DNA of 64,000 nt from Eupeodes corollae. Lineage: Eukaryota; Arthropoda; Insecta; Diptera; Syrphidae. Shown in pieces: positions 46,951-59,900 of the stretch. Position 1 is the first letter of the stretch, and every line of letters starts with the position of its first letter. The DNA is taken from positions 57,670,421-57,734,420 of the forward strand of contig NC_079148.1 in assembly GCF_945859685.1 (NCBI RefSeq), given 5' to 3'. The position numbers and the translations under genes are program-made. Below the pieces are notes generated by a model. It did not search any database and had not been told where the DNA came from. It was given only the letters and a program-made list of their open reading frames with translations.

Positions 46951-47399
46951 GAGGAACAATATTTATGATAGCTAGGGACCTAATTCATACAGGACTGTAG
47001 GGTTACCTAACGTAAGTAAGAAATAAAATTAATATGATTAACTGGGATTTTCCGAGCTTCAGGTGGAGCAATTTTATTTGTTAACGTAGCCAGCAAGATG
47101 AAAATGAATCCACTTAAAACAGTTGTCTCGTATAAGCCCTTAATTGCGAAGCGATAATTAAGCAGTTTTGTATCCGCCTTCAGTTGGACCTTGTAACGGA
47201 ATAATCCTCGGCATACCAATATCCAGCAGGTTCGATATGTGCTTCATTTTGGCCGTAACTAACTTCTTTCCAACAATATTGAAGTGTAAAGCAAATCGTT
47301 TCATTTCGCGGAGAGGTAACAATAAAATTCTATAAAGATTTCGAAAAGAGTTGTCAGGTCAAAATAAACTATAGTTAATTCTTTTCCATTTGAATTATC

Positions 47400-47578
47400 A
47401 ATTGTACTGGTATGTATAAAGAAATTTTACTTCTAGGTGATTTTAATTTACCACACTTTGACTGGATTCCATCCGAAGACGAATCCTGTCTTGAAGCCTC
47501 TCCTTCTTCTTTACAAATGGAACTATCTTTTCTCGATAAAGTCCACTTCACTGATTTACAGCAAACATGCTGTATCTT
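47400..47578 (+). mobile_element. LINE endonuclease fragment
   Basis: A plus-strand frame starting near 47412 reads KEILLLGDFNLPHFDWIP, the 'GDFN.P...W' motif of AP-type LINE endonucleases, followed by LDKVHFTDLQQTC. It ends exactly where the TTAC-rich tail of the opposite-strand RTE-like LINE begins, so that LINE probably inserted into it. Confidence 0.6.
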
Positions 47579-49500
47579 ACTTACTTACTTACTTAAGGTG
47601 GCGCTACAGTTCGGGGTGGACCTGGGCCTCAACCAACAAGCGTCTCCAGCCAGCTCGGTCCCTAGCTACCTGTCTCCAGTTTCGCACGCCAAGTTGGTTG
47701 AGGTCCTCTCCCACCTGGGTGCGCTACCTGAGTCGCGGTCTTCCTCTACTGCGCCATCCCTTGGGATTGGATTCGAAGACCTTCCGGTCTGGAGCGTTGA
47801 TGTCCATCCGCTCTACATGACCTAGCCATTTAAGCCGTTGGACTTTAATTCTGCTAACTAGGTCATCGTCGCTGTACAGCCCGTACAGTTCGTCGTTATA
47901 TCTTCTCCTCCGTTCTCCATCTATGCGTACGAGACGAAAAATCACCCGAAGACTTTTTCTCTCGAAGTATCCTAAAAGCTCTCATCTTTCTTTGACAGGG
48001 TCCAGACCTCAGCGCCATAAATGAGAACCGGGATGATGATTGTCTTATAGATGGTGATTTTAGATGCTCCAGAGATGACTTTACTTCTCATTCACCTTCT
48101 AAGTCCAAAGAAGCAGCGATTTGCAAGAGTTATTCTTCGGTTGATTTCAGAGCTGGTGTCGTTGTCTGCATTAATAGCGGTGCCTAGGTAGACAAAGACC
48201 TTAACTACCTCAAAGTTATAGCTGTCCATAGTGACGTTTTGTCCAAGACGCCGTCGTTCAGTGTCCTTTTTTGATGACAGCATATACTTGGTCTTGCCCT
48301 CATTGACCACTAAACCCATTTTCTTCGCTTCCGTCGCAATGCTCAAAAACGCTCCACTGACATCACGCTTTGATCTTCCAATTTTGTCAATATCATCTGC
48401 GTATCCGAGTAATTGGATGGATCTTTGGAAGATTGTGCCTCTAGTGTTGACGATTGAGTTTTGCACAATTCTTTCCAGAAGGATGTTGAAGAAGTCGCAT
48501 GACAGTGCATCGCCTTGTCTAAAACCTTTTTTGACATCAAATGCATCGGTAAGATGTTTTCCGACCTTGATAGAGCAGCGTGCATTCTCCATCGTCATTC
48601 TGCACAAACGGATAAGTTTGACAGGGATGCCAAAACTAGACATTGCTCGGTAGAGCTCTTCACTATAGATGCTGGCAGTGTGAATATTTGGTCGATAGTG
48701 GACTTTCCTGGTCTGAAGCCACACTGATAAGGACCTATCAGGATGTTGATGAATAGCTTCAGATGTTCACATAATACGGCAGAGAGGATCTTATACGCAA
48801 TGTTAAGGAGACTGATGCCTCTATAGTTGGCGCAATTCAGAGGGCCTCTTTTCTTATGTATCGGGCACACTATGCTGAGATTCCACTCGTCGGGCATGCT
48901 TTCTTCCGACCATATTTTGCAGATGAGTTGGTGCATGCTCCGTACCAAGTCATCGCCTGCTGCTTTGAATATAGCTTTGATATAGCTATCTTCACTTCGT
49001 CAAGGTCGGGTAGGCGGAATTGTTGATCTGTGTCGCCGAGGTTGAGTGGTTCTATCTCCCTTACAGAGGAATTCGGTTTGTCATCGCCGTTATATAATTT
49101 GGAGAAGTGATCTTTCCATATTCTCAGCATCGACTGCGGTTCTACTACGATGTTCCCCTGATCGTCTTTACAGGCTTCGGTTCGTGGCTGGTACCCTTGG
49201 GAGGTTTTTTTACCTTTTGGTAAAATTTACGAACCTCATTCCTGTTGTGACATCCCTCTATCTCTTCGATCGCGCGCTTCTCATGCTCTCTTTTTTTCCA
49301 TCTAAGAAGCCAGTGTTCCTCTCTCCTCTTCTGCTCGTAGAGCTCGCGAGCAGCTCTATTCCTTTTGTGCAGCGCCGTTTTGTATGCCTCTTGTTTCGCT
49401 GCGTGCGCTTGCCGGCATTCGTCGTGAAACCAGGGGTTTCGCTGTGGTGGCCGTGTGGAACCTAGCACTTCAAAGGTGGCATCTCTGATGGCTGAGAGGC
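47579..49500 (-). mobile_element. RTE-like LINE (family B, copy 1), 5'-truncated and internally deleted
   Basis: Minus strand. It starts near 49468 with PWFHDECRQAHAAKQEAYKT and RKFYQKVKKPPKGTSHEPKP. RT follows: MHQLICKIWSEESMPDEWNL, GPYQCGFRPGKSTIDQIFTL, KLIRLCRMTMENARCSIKVG, DVKKGFRQGDALSCDFFNIL and LLGYADDIDKIGRS (YADD). About 30 codons around the 'HHLFIDF.AAYD' motif are missing near 48680. The C-terminal part is truncated by a gap near 48090-47950 and resumes VQRLKWLGHVERMD. The 3' end is a (TAAG)n tail at 47593-47579. Confidence 0.85.
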
Positions 49501-49735
49501 AATGTTGCCACTGGTTTTGAAAATAAATACATTTTTGGCAAAATCTACTCTTTCCTTTTTACTTGGTTGTATGAATTAATTTAAATTGTTAAAGGTGGAA
49601 CCATGTAAAATACATTTCTTCCGGCAGAGTAATAGTTGAAATTTATGGAAAACAAATAAAAAGAAACAAAATTCTGGCCTAAAATTATTTAATTATAATT
49701 TTTCAATTTAAGTTATTGGCTGCTTTAAGAAAAAT

Positions 49736-51197
49736 TTAGTTGCTATTTGGTACATTGATTTTCGAGCCGTTTCTTTCTGTGAACATGAATTGAATTAAGA
49801 TCACCAAATATGTAACAACAGCTCCAATCATCTGAAAGAAAATGAATAAAAAAACTGATTACTTCTAAAACACTTAAAAATTAAATGATTTTCTAATATT
49901 TGTCTAACAAAGATGGAATTTTTTTTGATACTGAATTTTTTGACAGCTCTTGTCAATCAGACGCCCAAAAAATTTATATATATTTTTTCTATGATGGTAA
50001 CCACTTTAATTTTATCCCAAAATGTAGCTGGTTATACTTACACCCCCAAGTAAATCCAAATTGAGATTAAAAAACTCTTTAGCGCTAACTGCAAACGTCT
50101 GATGAAGTGTTTGTAATGAAAAATCACTAACAAGATCATTATATTGCTTATTTCCATATGGCTTGGATAGTTTAAAAATCGAACATCCAATGTGTTTACT
50201 CTGGAATGAATATAAAAATGAATTATTGTTTTTTAAAAACTTGAAATTTAACTTTGTTTTATAGCATTTTTATTACATAATTTATACACATCTGGCAATG
50301 CCAACATACAACAGTCAATTGCAATAATAACGCTACCACAAAACCACCGTTTAAAATGTAAACTTCATAGGGTCCGTTAGAGGTTTTCGATACAATAATC
50401 CAATAACAGTTAGTGATGAAATCCAGAAAATAAGACGAGCAAATCACTAGAAACGACCAACCAAAGCAATCATTTGTCAAACAGACCATTTTGAATAACT
50501 GATTATAGACTATTTTTAAAAATGCCACACGTTGACATTCGGCAAGTGCATCATTTGTCAATTTAATCAGTTTTATATCACTGTTGTTCAAATTCTCATC
50601 TGTCATTCTATTGATAATTGTCTTAATCACTCGTAGCCTCATATTGATATTTATTACAAAAACAATAAGTTGGGCACATCGAAACCTCAATGCTTGAGTT
50701 GATAGAAACGAATACCAAAATGCGATAGTGATATTTTTTGTCATTTGATGGAAATGCATCATGACAAGAGTTATTATCATAAGAACCGTGTAAACGCAGC
50801 AAATCTGTTTCGCTATGTTCGTTTTCAATTGCTTTCTATCAAAAGTGTACTTTAGATTGTTCTTTAACATGCTATCGATTAGTGCCAAGCCTTTGAAAAA
50901 ATCCTTCTGCTTCTCTTGAGTGAAATAGGATTCTCCAAGGGATACTATGTTGCTAAGAATCTGTGACACAAATAAGACGTAACTAACTAAACTACCGATA
51001 GAATAGTCGTCCTCTGTTAAATTACTGGCAAACGTTATTAAGAAAATCGAAATGAGAACAGCAATCCAAGAAGTTACGTAGACTTCATGAACTAATGTAA
51101 CCCTTGAAAAGGGAATGAATCCAAAAATACTTAGCATTAAATTCAGGTACTTGAAAGTGAGCTTTGATAAATAACTACTAGAGCAGAAAGTCGCCAT
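49736..51197 (-). CDS. Gustatory receptor, 391 codons, 3 exons
   Basis: Insect seven-transmembrane chemoreceptor (7tm_7 family), a ligand-gated channel in the dendrite membrane of taste neurons. Exons are 51197-50277, 50200-50042 and 49831-49736, with phase-0 junctions and consensus donors in the last two. Exon 1 (307 codons) starts MATFCSSSYLSKLTFKYLNL and holds at least six hydrophobic segments, including NDCFGWSFLVICSSYFLDFI. Exon 2 has DFSLQTLHQTFAVSAKEFF, the conserved 'FSLQ.LH' motif before TM7. Exon 3 carries MIGAVVTYLVILIQF, the TYxxxxxQF signature, and a TAA stop. Introns are short (76 and 210 bases). The exon 1 donor (TAT|gtaata) is weaker than usual. No disabling change was seen. 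The specific orthologue is unknown. Confidence 0.9.
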
Positions 51198-52063
51198 GAT
51201 GATATGACTGCTTCAAAGAAAATAACGATTGAAATTTTCTGAACCTAATTTAAATGTCAATTCGACCATTGAAACGTTGTGGATTAGAGTTGACAGCTAA
51301 TAAATCATAATTATTCGTGACTAATCATTCAGTTAATATTCTGATGAATCTGTTGATAAGTTTGATACAAAGATAAGAGTCATTAACTTTGAAAAAGGAA
51401 TGGTGCCGTTTAGGTAAAAGAATGAAACAAGAAGATGGGGGTAAACGAAAAATTCAATGTGACAATTATTGGAGTGTGAGCACGCATTTGTCAAATTGAA
51501 TAAAAGTTGAATCATTTAATAAATAATTATTCAATGGTTTTATCGGTTCTTTTTGTATTTTTGCTGAAATAAAAATCATTATTCACAATCCAAATTTACA
51601 AAATACATAAGAAGGTTTCCTTTTTTAATATTTGCCTAAGAAAATGAATTCCACCTTCCTTAAATGAATTCCGAAATATTTTCACCATTTAAAGATTCCC
51701 ATGAGCTACCGATTTAATGAAATGTCAATTTTTAAATTCTACTTCAAAAAGCACTCGTGATTTCGATCCACAACTTATCCAACAGCTTCATGCTTATTTT
51801 TATTAAACTTCTACAGATTTAAACAAACCACAACATAGATACAACGACTAAGAAAAAGTTTAAATTGACAGGTTAGGGTCTTTCAGACCATCGCGAGACA
51901 TTGAGGCCAACACTTAAACTTACCAAGATGTGAAATTCCACCAACTGATAACCGACAATAAAAGCGAAATAACATTAAAAGACTAAGTGTGAAATATCGC
52001 CATTTTCTGTCACTCTTGGTAAGAAAGAGACATAAAAAGGGAACCAGTATTGGTTGTTCTTAA
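51198..52063. other. Between receptor units, nothing firm recognised
   Basis: I searched the minus strand here for 3' exons (FSLQ.LH and TYxxxxxQF) belonging to the receptor exon at 52854-53756 and found none. A short 'LVEFHIL|gtaagt' stretch near 51940-51920 follows an AG but lacks the TY and is not convincing. Confidence 0.4.
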
Positions 52064-52410
52064 TGGCTGAAACACAAACACTCTTCAGTTTCGGCTTCGC
52101 CTGACATTTACGAGTTCAACCATAGGAATTCAATGCATGCTATCACAATGGAGCTTCGACCTCACGTTTCGTTTGACAATCGTAAGGAAAAGAACGTAAT
52201 GTAACGTAATGTGACTCCAAACGGAAGCTCTAGTTCAATTATCTGAACATTTGCTTTGTCAGACCTCATCAGCTGTAAAAAAATTTCAACAAACAAAATA
52301 TTTGCTCTTTGGAGGGATGAAATAATAGAAATGTCATTCAAAGCAACCTCGAAGCAGGCCTAACGTAACGCAAACGAAGCCGAAGCTGAAGCGTGTATGT
52401 GTTTCAGCCA
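52064..52410 (-). mobile_element. Harbinger-type MITE, copy 2 (347 bp)
   Basis: Inverted relative to the copy at 46130-46472, with the same TGGCTGAAACAC termini and TAA duplications at 52061-52063 and 52411-52413. It lies between two gustatory-receptor units, where 3' exons of the upstream unit would be expected. Confidence 0.8.
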
Positions 52411-52853
52411 TAAGAGTCAAAATGTTATGTTCAAAGTGAGTCGTTGGTTCGGCGTTTTTTTGTATGCTCTAAGGAAATCTCTGAGCAATCAGAGCAAAGT
52501 TCTTAGAAGATTATGAATCCACAGAGCCCTCTGATATAATTATGAATCAGACAAACATCAAACTTTCATTATCGATCAAATCAGCTGAGATGCAAACATT
52601 TTGTGCTTCAGCTAAGACAAATTTTTGTTTGACAGTTCTGTCATCTGATCAGAACTAAAAAAGAAATTGTTAAATTGATTTTTGTTGTCAAAAACTTTAG
52701 TTTACATTTGAAATGAACATTTTCCAATTTTGATTTTGATTTATGCAAACTAAGGTCGAAAAATATTAAATTTTCACTACAAAAAGATGTCACTTCGTCT
52801 TAAGTCCATCAAAAATAAAAATAAAACAACAAGTTACATCTTAAAATACTCAC

Positions 52854-53756
52854 TTTATCAAAACATTTCTGCGCGTACAAACACATTATAGTTGTCAATA
52901 ATGCAATTATTACAATCGTTGCAGTACACTGAGCATACTGACTTGGTCTTCCAGGATTTCTCAGCAAGAAAATTAGCCCATATGAACTTAATAAGAAATC
53001 TATGAAAAACACTGCCGATATTGTCAAAGTCGACCATCCGAAGCAATTATTCACTAAAATAAATAAATCGTGTAACTGATCGTAAGCCCTCCGAAATTTG
53101 ACCACCGTCCCATATTCTTCGTCAGTGCAGAACATCCAAAGATTAGATTTTAACTTAGTTTGATTACAAAGTGCAGCTTCCTGTAGAGCCTCATCCATGA
53201 CATCCAAACGTTCGTTCATTATCATCAAACACACAATAAGTTGCAAAGCACGGACGTTTAAAGCTTGTTTTTGCAACAAATTAAGCCAAAACAGTCCCAT
53301 TTTGCCATTCTGAGAAATGTAGGCGTGGCTAAGAAAACCATACGATATGATGAGTATTGAGAATAATATGGCCAACTTCAAGTTGATTCTTTTCCACATT
53401 TGTTCGATTTTAGAGTTATCTCTTTTCTGACGATGCTCAAATGTGGCAAAAATATTTAGAAAAGCATTTTCAATCGTCGAAAATGGTTGACGCTTATTAA
53501 AGGCTTCTATCAAAATAAGCATATTTGCCAAAATTTGTAAAACTGCCAGCGTTGTACTAACAAAATCAATTATTAATGAACTATTCAAGTACTTGATGTA
53601 ATTGTTGATGCAAATGTAGATAAATGTTGCAAGTAAGACGAACCATAAGATGGTATAGGATGTGTATATTTTAGACTTTTTGGTAAATGGATCGAATGCA
53701 AAAACTTTCGTTAAGAATACTAAAATTGCAAACGGTATTCCGTATTTTCTTTTCAT
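52854..53756 (-). CDS. Gustatory receptor large first exon without own 3' exons
   Basis: A 301-codon open frame from ATG 53756 (MKRKYGIPFAILVFLTKVFA) to a good phase-0 donor (GATAAA|gtgagt). The frame stays open upstream to 53855 but has no ATG there. Hydrophobic segments and VNNCFGWSTLTISAVFFIDF parallel the neighbouring receptor exon, so it is the TM1-TM6 half of a gustatory receptor. The conserved C-terminal exons were not found before the next unit begins at 51197. Either the unit is a broken gene, or its exon is spliced to the shared 3' exons at 50200-50042 and 49831-49736, whose acceptor is also phase 0. Drosophila Gr39a, Gr23a and Gr28b use that arrangement. No internal stop or frameshift argues for retained function. 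Confidence 0.8.
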
Positions 53757-54216
53757 CTCAAATATATTTACGATTAAGGGGTTATGAGTACGTTTGTCTT
53801 GGACCTTCAGAAACTTAGTCTCTAGATGGAGAAGACCATCTATTTCAACCCTCAAATAGGAAAGGACATCAATCAGCCGCAGTCACAAAACCCGAATTGC
53901 CTAATTGGCCTTTTATCTTGAGGGTTAACTGGCTCTATAATTGCTAAAGAAAGACCATAATTTGACACATATTTAGATTAACTGATGTTAACTGACGTAC
54001 TATAATTTTAACCACTATACATTATACTATTTTTTTTTGTTTCGAAAAAAAGTTTGTTGAAGGTGGTGCAAAACGCTATTATAAATTAATGCTCTAATTT
54101 GTGCAAATGGCGGCAAATGTCAATTATGACATGGGTAAAAAAAGGTTTTTCTATGAGGGGGGCCTATCCCTCTACCTTCCACAGAATCATCATCCATTCC
54201 CACATAAACACGGCAT

Positions 54217-55668
54217 ACCTTACTTACTTAAAGTGGCACTACAGTCCGGGGCGGACCTGGGCCTCAACCAACAAGCGTCTCCAGCCAGCTCGGTCCCTAG
54301 CTAGCTGTCTCCAGTTTCGCACGCCAAGTTGGTTGAGGTCCTCTCCCACCTGGGTGCGCCACCTGAGTCGCGGTCTTCCTCTACTGCGCCGTCTCTTGGG
54401 ATTGGATTCGAAGACCTTCCGGGCTGGAGCGTTGATGTCCATCCGCTCTATATGACCTAGCCATCTAAGCCGTTGGACTTTAATTTTGCTCACTAGGTCA
54501 GTGTCGCTGTACAGCCCGTACAGTTCGTCGTTATATCTTCTCCTCCATTCTCCATCTATGCGTACGGGACCATAAATCACCAGAAGAATTTTTCTCTCGA
54601 AGCATCCTAAGACGCTCTCATCTTTCTTTGACAGGGTCCAGGCCTCAGCGACATAAATGAGGACCGGGAGGATGAGTGTCTTATAGATGGTTATTTTAGA
54701 TGCTCGAGAGAGGACTTTACTTCTCAATTGCCTTCTTAGTCCAAAGAAGCAGCGATTTGCAAGAGTTATTCTTCGCTTGATTTCAGCGCTGGTGTCGTTG
54801 TCTGCATTAATAGCTGTGCCTAGGTAGACAAAGTCCTTAACTACCTCAAAGTTATAGCTGTCTATGGTGACGTTTTGTCCAAGACGTCGTCGTTCAGTGT
54901 CCTTTTTTGATGACAGCATATACTTGGTCTTGCCCTCATTGACCACTAAACCCATCTTCTTCGCTTCCGTCGCAATGCTCAAAAACGCTCCACTGACATC
55001 ATGATTTGATCTTCCAATTATGTCAATATCATCTGCGTATCCGAGTAATTTGATGGACCTCTGGAAGATTGTGCCTCTAGTGTTGACGGTTGAGTTTTGC
55101 ACAATTCTTTCCAGAACGATGTTGAAGAAGTCGCATGACAGTGCATCGCCTTGTCTAAAACCTTTTTTGACATCAAATGAATCGGTAAGATCTTTTCCGC
55201 CCTTGATAGAGCAGCGTGCATTCTCCATCGTCATTCTGCACAAACGGATAAGTTTGACAGGGATGCCAAAACTAGACATTGCTCGGTAGAGCTCTTCCCT
55301 ATAGACAGCATCATACGCGGCTTAAAAATCGATAAAGAGATGGTGGATATCGATTTGAAGCTCCTGGGTTTTTTCCAAGATCTGCCGCAGTGTGAATATT
55401 TGGTCAATAGTGGACTTTCTTGGTCTGAAGCCACACTGATAAGGACCAATCAGGTTGTTGACGAATGGCTTCAGACGTTCACATAATACGGCAGAGAGGA
55501 TCTTATACGCAATGTTAAGGAGACTGATGCCTCTGTAGTTGGCGCAGTTGAGAAGGTCTCCTTTCTTATGTATCGGGCACACTATGCAGAGATTCCACTC
55601 ATCGGGCATGCTTTCTTCCGACCATATTTTGCAGATGAGTTGGTGCATGCTCCGTACCAAGTCATCAA
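54217..55668 (-). mobile_element. RTE-like LINE (family B, copy 2), 5'-truncated, single nonsense codon in RT
   Basis: Minus strand. RT opens at 55660 (MHQLICKIWSEESMPDEWNL), runs through GPYQCGFRPRKSTIDQIFTL and QIDIHHLFIDF, then has TAA at about 55323 where the family has Lys (DFKAAYD). It resumes in the same frame as AAYDAVYREELYRAMSSFG and continues open to 54239. On the way it passes DVKKGFRQGDALSCDFFNIV, LLGYADDIDIIGRS and RWLGHIERMDINAPARKVFE. Apart from that stop the 470 codons are intact. The 3' end is a TAAG tail (54230-54217). It lies between the second and third receptor units and its truncated 5' end touches the next LINE. Confidence 0.88.
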
Positions 55669-56159
55669 GGCGACTGAGGACAAGGGATACCAGCCTACGT
55701 TTATGTCACCAACTCCTATCCCACCTCCCACGTTGTAATGGTGAAAAAGCTAGCAGCGCTCCTATCTCCTATGCTCCTTCTCACTCTAGGTAACCTAGCT
55801 GAATTGCTGTTACCGAATCCCAATCTCTTCCTTACACATCAGAATGATGAATTAGCATCAACTGACTCCTCACCCTTTCTCTTCCTCTCCAACCACTTCT
55901 CATCTTCATTGGGCTGGATTTAAGATGTTAAACGAATCGTGCCGATGATCAGCCTGGCTGTGAGCCCAATTAAAAAATAGCCCAGTCTCTAATGGAGTAT
56001 CCGAATACCTGGCGACCTTCGGATTAACTAGCCTTATCTGTACATGCAAATCTCTGTGCAAATGGACCTTTTTTCTTTGCATCTCGTGTTACCCGTATGA
56101 ACAAAACCAAAAACAAAAATAAAAAAAAAAAACAAATGAGACCGGTATCTCTTCAGGAC

Positions 56160-56578
56160 CGGGCGGCAGCTTGACGTCAAAGCCTGCTGCCGTATCTTTT
56201 GCGGCCAACACAGAGAAGGGAGTAGTGGCTAACCATGGACCCTCCTCTGCTGTTGGTAGCAACGAGAATATAAAGGTAGCGATACCTAATGGCAGTAGTG
56301 GGTTGGCATCAAGGCCATGTCAAACTCATGGTTTGTGGCGACCAGAGGTCTTGTGACCTATACAAGCTTGTTGTCAGCCGGTTAGGTGAAGTTTGGCCAG
56401 GTGCGAAGCTCGAGGTTGTCGCTTTGGAAGACATTCCTAGCAGACCTAGAGCCCGCATTTGGATACCGATTGAACCTGCTGTCATGGAGGACATTCTCGA
56501 GATGATCAGAGTTTGCAACCCGTCCCTTCCGACGCACAACTGGAAGATAGCCAAGCTCGAGGAAGTGAAGGGTCTTTA
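56160..56578 (+). pseudogene. LINE family A ORF1 C-terminal domain (DUF4780-like)
   Basis: Frames at 56171-56356 and 56289-56579 overlap. The second reads LYKLVVSRLGEVWPGAKLEV, PSRPRARIWIPIEP and NPSLPTHNWKIAKLEEVKGL. This matches the insect LINE ORF1 domain usually listed as DUF4780 ('W.G..L.V....iP..p.arvwiP ... N..L.T..W.v.k'). The N-terminal part is in another frame, so ORF1 is broken. It ends at a TAA before the ORF2 region. Confidence 0.65.
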
Positions 56579-56939
56579 AAGGAGTGTCATTGTGGTACTA
56601 AATAAATAATCCTTGGCTCCTCTAGCCCTAAACGAGGGCTCCATAAGCTATGGCTTCGAATCCATTAAAATTCGAATATATAAAAAAGGTGAGGTTAACG
56701 CGGAAAGCGTGGTCCAAAACCAACCGAAGGTGAACTAGCGGTTGGTGGGCATGGGACGTCGTCTTTTCTCCTAACAAAGGGTGACGATGCACCCATGCCC
56801 TCTCTAATTGCGACTCCACCCTTTACAAAAGTCGTAGACAGTCCATCCTTAATGGAGACTGAGGACGACCTTAACATGATCCTTCTGAGCGAGGACGAAC
56901 TCTTGGGTTCATCCTCAGACTCAGAGGATCAGAACAAAA

Positions 56940-59900
56940 TCGTGGTGGAGGTTGATCTGCCTAATTGTAGTTAAAATACTGCAGTTAGTACAGATTAATC
57001 TCCAACACTCCATAAAGGCCTCGGCCTCACTTCTTCTCCGTCTGGCAAGAAACGGGGAAGACATTGACCTGATCCAAGAGCCAAGGATTATGGGATCCGT
57101 TGTTCGAGGACTCAGGACTCCTGGGTAATACACACTGTGTGTGACAGATAAAGGTGAACCTAGATCTTGCATACTAGTAAAACGTAGCATTAGTGTTTTT
57201 TTACTCCATCATTTCAGCGACAAAGATACCACCGTAGGTAGGCTGGAAACAACTAAAGGAAGTTTCTGACTAGTGTCGGCGTATCTTGGCCATGACCACC
57301 TTGGCCCTCTTCCTGGAAAAACCCTGGAAGGCAAAGGATCCACGTAATTATTGGGAGCGACGAATATCAACGACAGAGGTGAGTCTCTTTTTGATTATAT
57401 TCTTGGTACTAACCTCTTAGTAAGTAATGTTGGAAATGAACCAACCTTCATAACTAAAACTCGACAAGAAGTTTTAGACATAACTCTTGTCTCAAATACT
57501 ATACACCATATGATCTTGGACTGGAAAGTATACAAAGAACACTCGTTCTTTGATCATAGATATATCCAGTTCAATATAAATGTGGATGATGATAACCCGA
57601 GTCCATTGACTTTTCGAAATTATCGGAAAACTAACTGTGCTTCATACAGGAACTCATTACAGAGTTTACTAGAACCTGAACTATTTAGTCCTTCCTCTAA
57701 CGCTCATGAACTTCACAACAAAGTCAATGTCCTTACCTCAGCTATGAACAGATCGCTAGAAATTTCTTGTCCACTTATACACATAAGAGGAAAGAGGAAA
57801 CCACAATGGTGGGCCTCAGAGCTTGACTCGCTCAGGAAAGAATGCAGGAAACTCTTCAACCGGGTCAAAGCTGAAAGACTAGCCTCTCATTGGGACTCCT
57901 ACAAAGAATCCCTAAGAATCTACAAGAAGGCACTAAGGAAATCCAAGCGATCTTCTTGGCGATCTTCTTCTTCTGCAGCCTCTAGGTTACGGAAAATTCT
58001 TTCAACTAGTCCAGCGATGCCTAGCTGCTTGAAAAATGCAGACAGCATAGTAATATAAGTAATGAATTGCTGAACTTACTATTGGACACTCACTTTAGTT
58101 CTCTTACCAAAACTTGCAACAGTTTTATACGTTCAAGTTCAAATACAACATATCCACAAGGTCTGATCACAAAGGATAAGCTACAATGGGCTCTCAACAG
58201 CTTCAAACCATTCAAAGCTGTAGGACCAGATGGAATAATACCAGCCGAATTACAAAAGGCTTCTGATATAATTGCACTAATCCTTGAGACAATTTTTACC
58301 AGCTGTCTTTACCTGGTCCATTTTCCCTCGGCATGGAGAGAAGTTAAAGTTGTTTTTATACCTAAAGCCGGTAAATACTCCCAAGTCATTCCTTCTTAAG
58401 ACCTTGGAAAGATTGATTGATATCCATTTAAGGCACGTATCGATACAAGACTTCAGTCTTCGTCTCAAAATGCCTACTGTAAAGGTAAATCGGTGGAAAT
58501 AGTGTTACAAACCTTAGTACGCACCATCGAATATTCCCTCCATCATAAAGAGTTCACTATGGTTGCTTTCCTTGACATCGAAGGTGCCTTTAACAACGTG
58601 GACACATCTGCAATCACATCTGCATTAACATCTCTAAATGTAGAGAGTTCGCTTCGGGAGTTAATTCATTTGAAGCTTACTAGCAGAATAATTAACTCAA
58701 AACTGGGCAATTCTTCTTGTAGACAATTCATTAGAGGGACACCGCAAGGTGGTGTTCTACCCCCTCTCCTCTGGAACCTAGTGGTGAATGAAATCCTAAC
58801 TAGTCTGGATGCAGAGGGTTTCAGAGTGATAGCCTATGCGGACGATATTGCTATAGCAGTTTCAGGAAAGCATCTTAATATCCTAAAAGAACTCTTACAA
58901 AATGCCTTGAACAGACTAATACTTTGGGCTGATCGGTGTGGACTGGGTGTTAACCCAAACAAAACCGATCTGGTCTTATTTTCGAGGAGATACAAAATTC
59001 CATTTGTCAACCCTCCTGATATTAAAGGAATCCAATTAAAATTCTCAGACGAAGCTAAATACCTGGGTCTTGTCTTAGACAAAAAACTAAATTGAAAACG
59101 CAACGTACAGGAAAGAGTCAAAAAAGCTACTGTAGCTCTATTTTCTTGCAAAAAAGCTACTGGTAATAAATGGGTTTTATAACCCAGAATCACGCATTGG
59201 CTATACACATCGGTAATCAGACCGATTTTAACGTACCTATGCCAATATATATAAGCGGATCGCTTCGCACGACCCCGTCTGCGGCACTGGACACCTTGCT
59301 CTACCTTACACCTCTTGACATATTTAGCAAACAAATAGCTGCAAGCTCTGTTATTCGCCTTAATGCTTCGTCGCAGTGGACTAACAACAACATTGGCCAC
59401 TCCGTAATTCTAAGGTACTTAGAATCAATTCCAAAGCACACAGACTACACTATCCTCCAACTGCAATTCGACAGAAACTTCCAGATTTCTATACCACCCA
59501 GATCTTTTTGGAAGGATAGGACATTCTTGGAGGATGAGTTAATCTATTTTTACACAGATGGGTCAAAAACGAAAGAAGGGGTTGATGGAGGTGTGTACTC
59601 TGAACGACTGAAATTAAGTCTCTCATTCCGCCTTCCCAATCATTGTAGCGTGTTCCAGGTGGAACTTTTGGCGATTAAGGAAGTCTTGTCTTGGCTCAAA
59701 GAAAACGTGATAACAACATCTGATATCCGTATTTTCTCTGACAGCCAGGCCGCTATCAAATCTCTGGACTCTGTCTCTACAAACTCTATAACAGTCCATA
59801 ACTGTCGATCATCTGTAATGGAGTTTAATATTCACCTTTGATGGGTGCCGGGCCATAGAGGCATTCCAGGTAACTGTAAGGCAGATGAACTCGCCAGGAA

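Noticed and set aside
51915..51945. Possible tiny receptor exon (LVEFHIL before a gtaagt) for the orphan receptor unit
   Set aside because: It lacks the TY and the FSLQ.LH motif; the surrounding sequence shows no receptor similarity, so the match is within chance.
53757..53855. Upstream extension of the orphan receptor exon (codons before MKRKYG)
   Set aside because: The frame is open but begins at a TTG with no ATG; the first ATG gives a normal receptor N-terminus.
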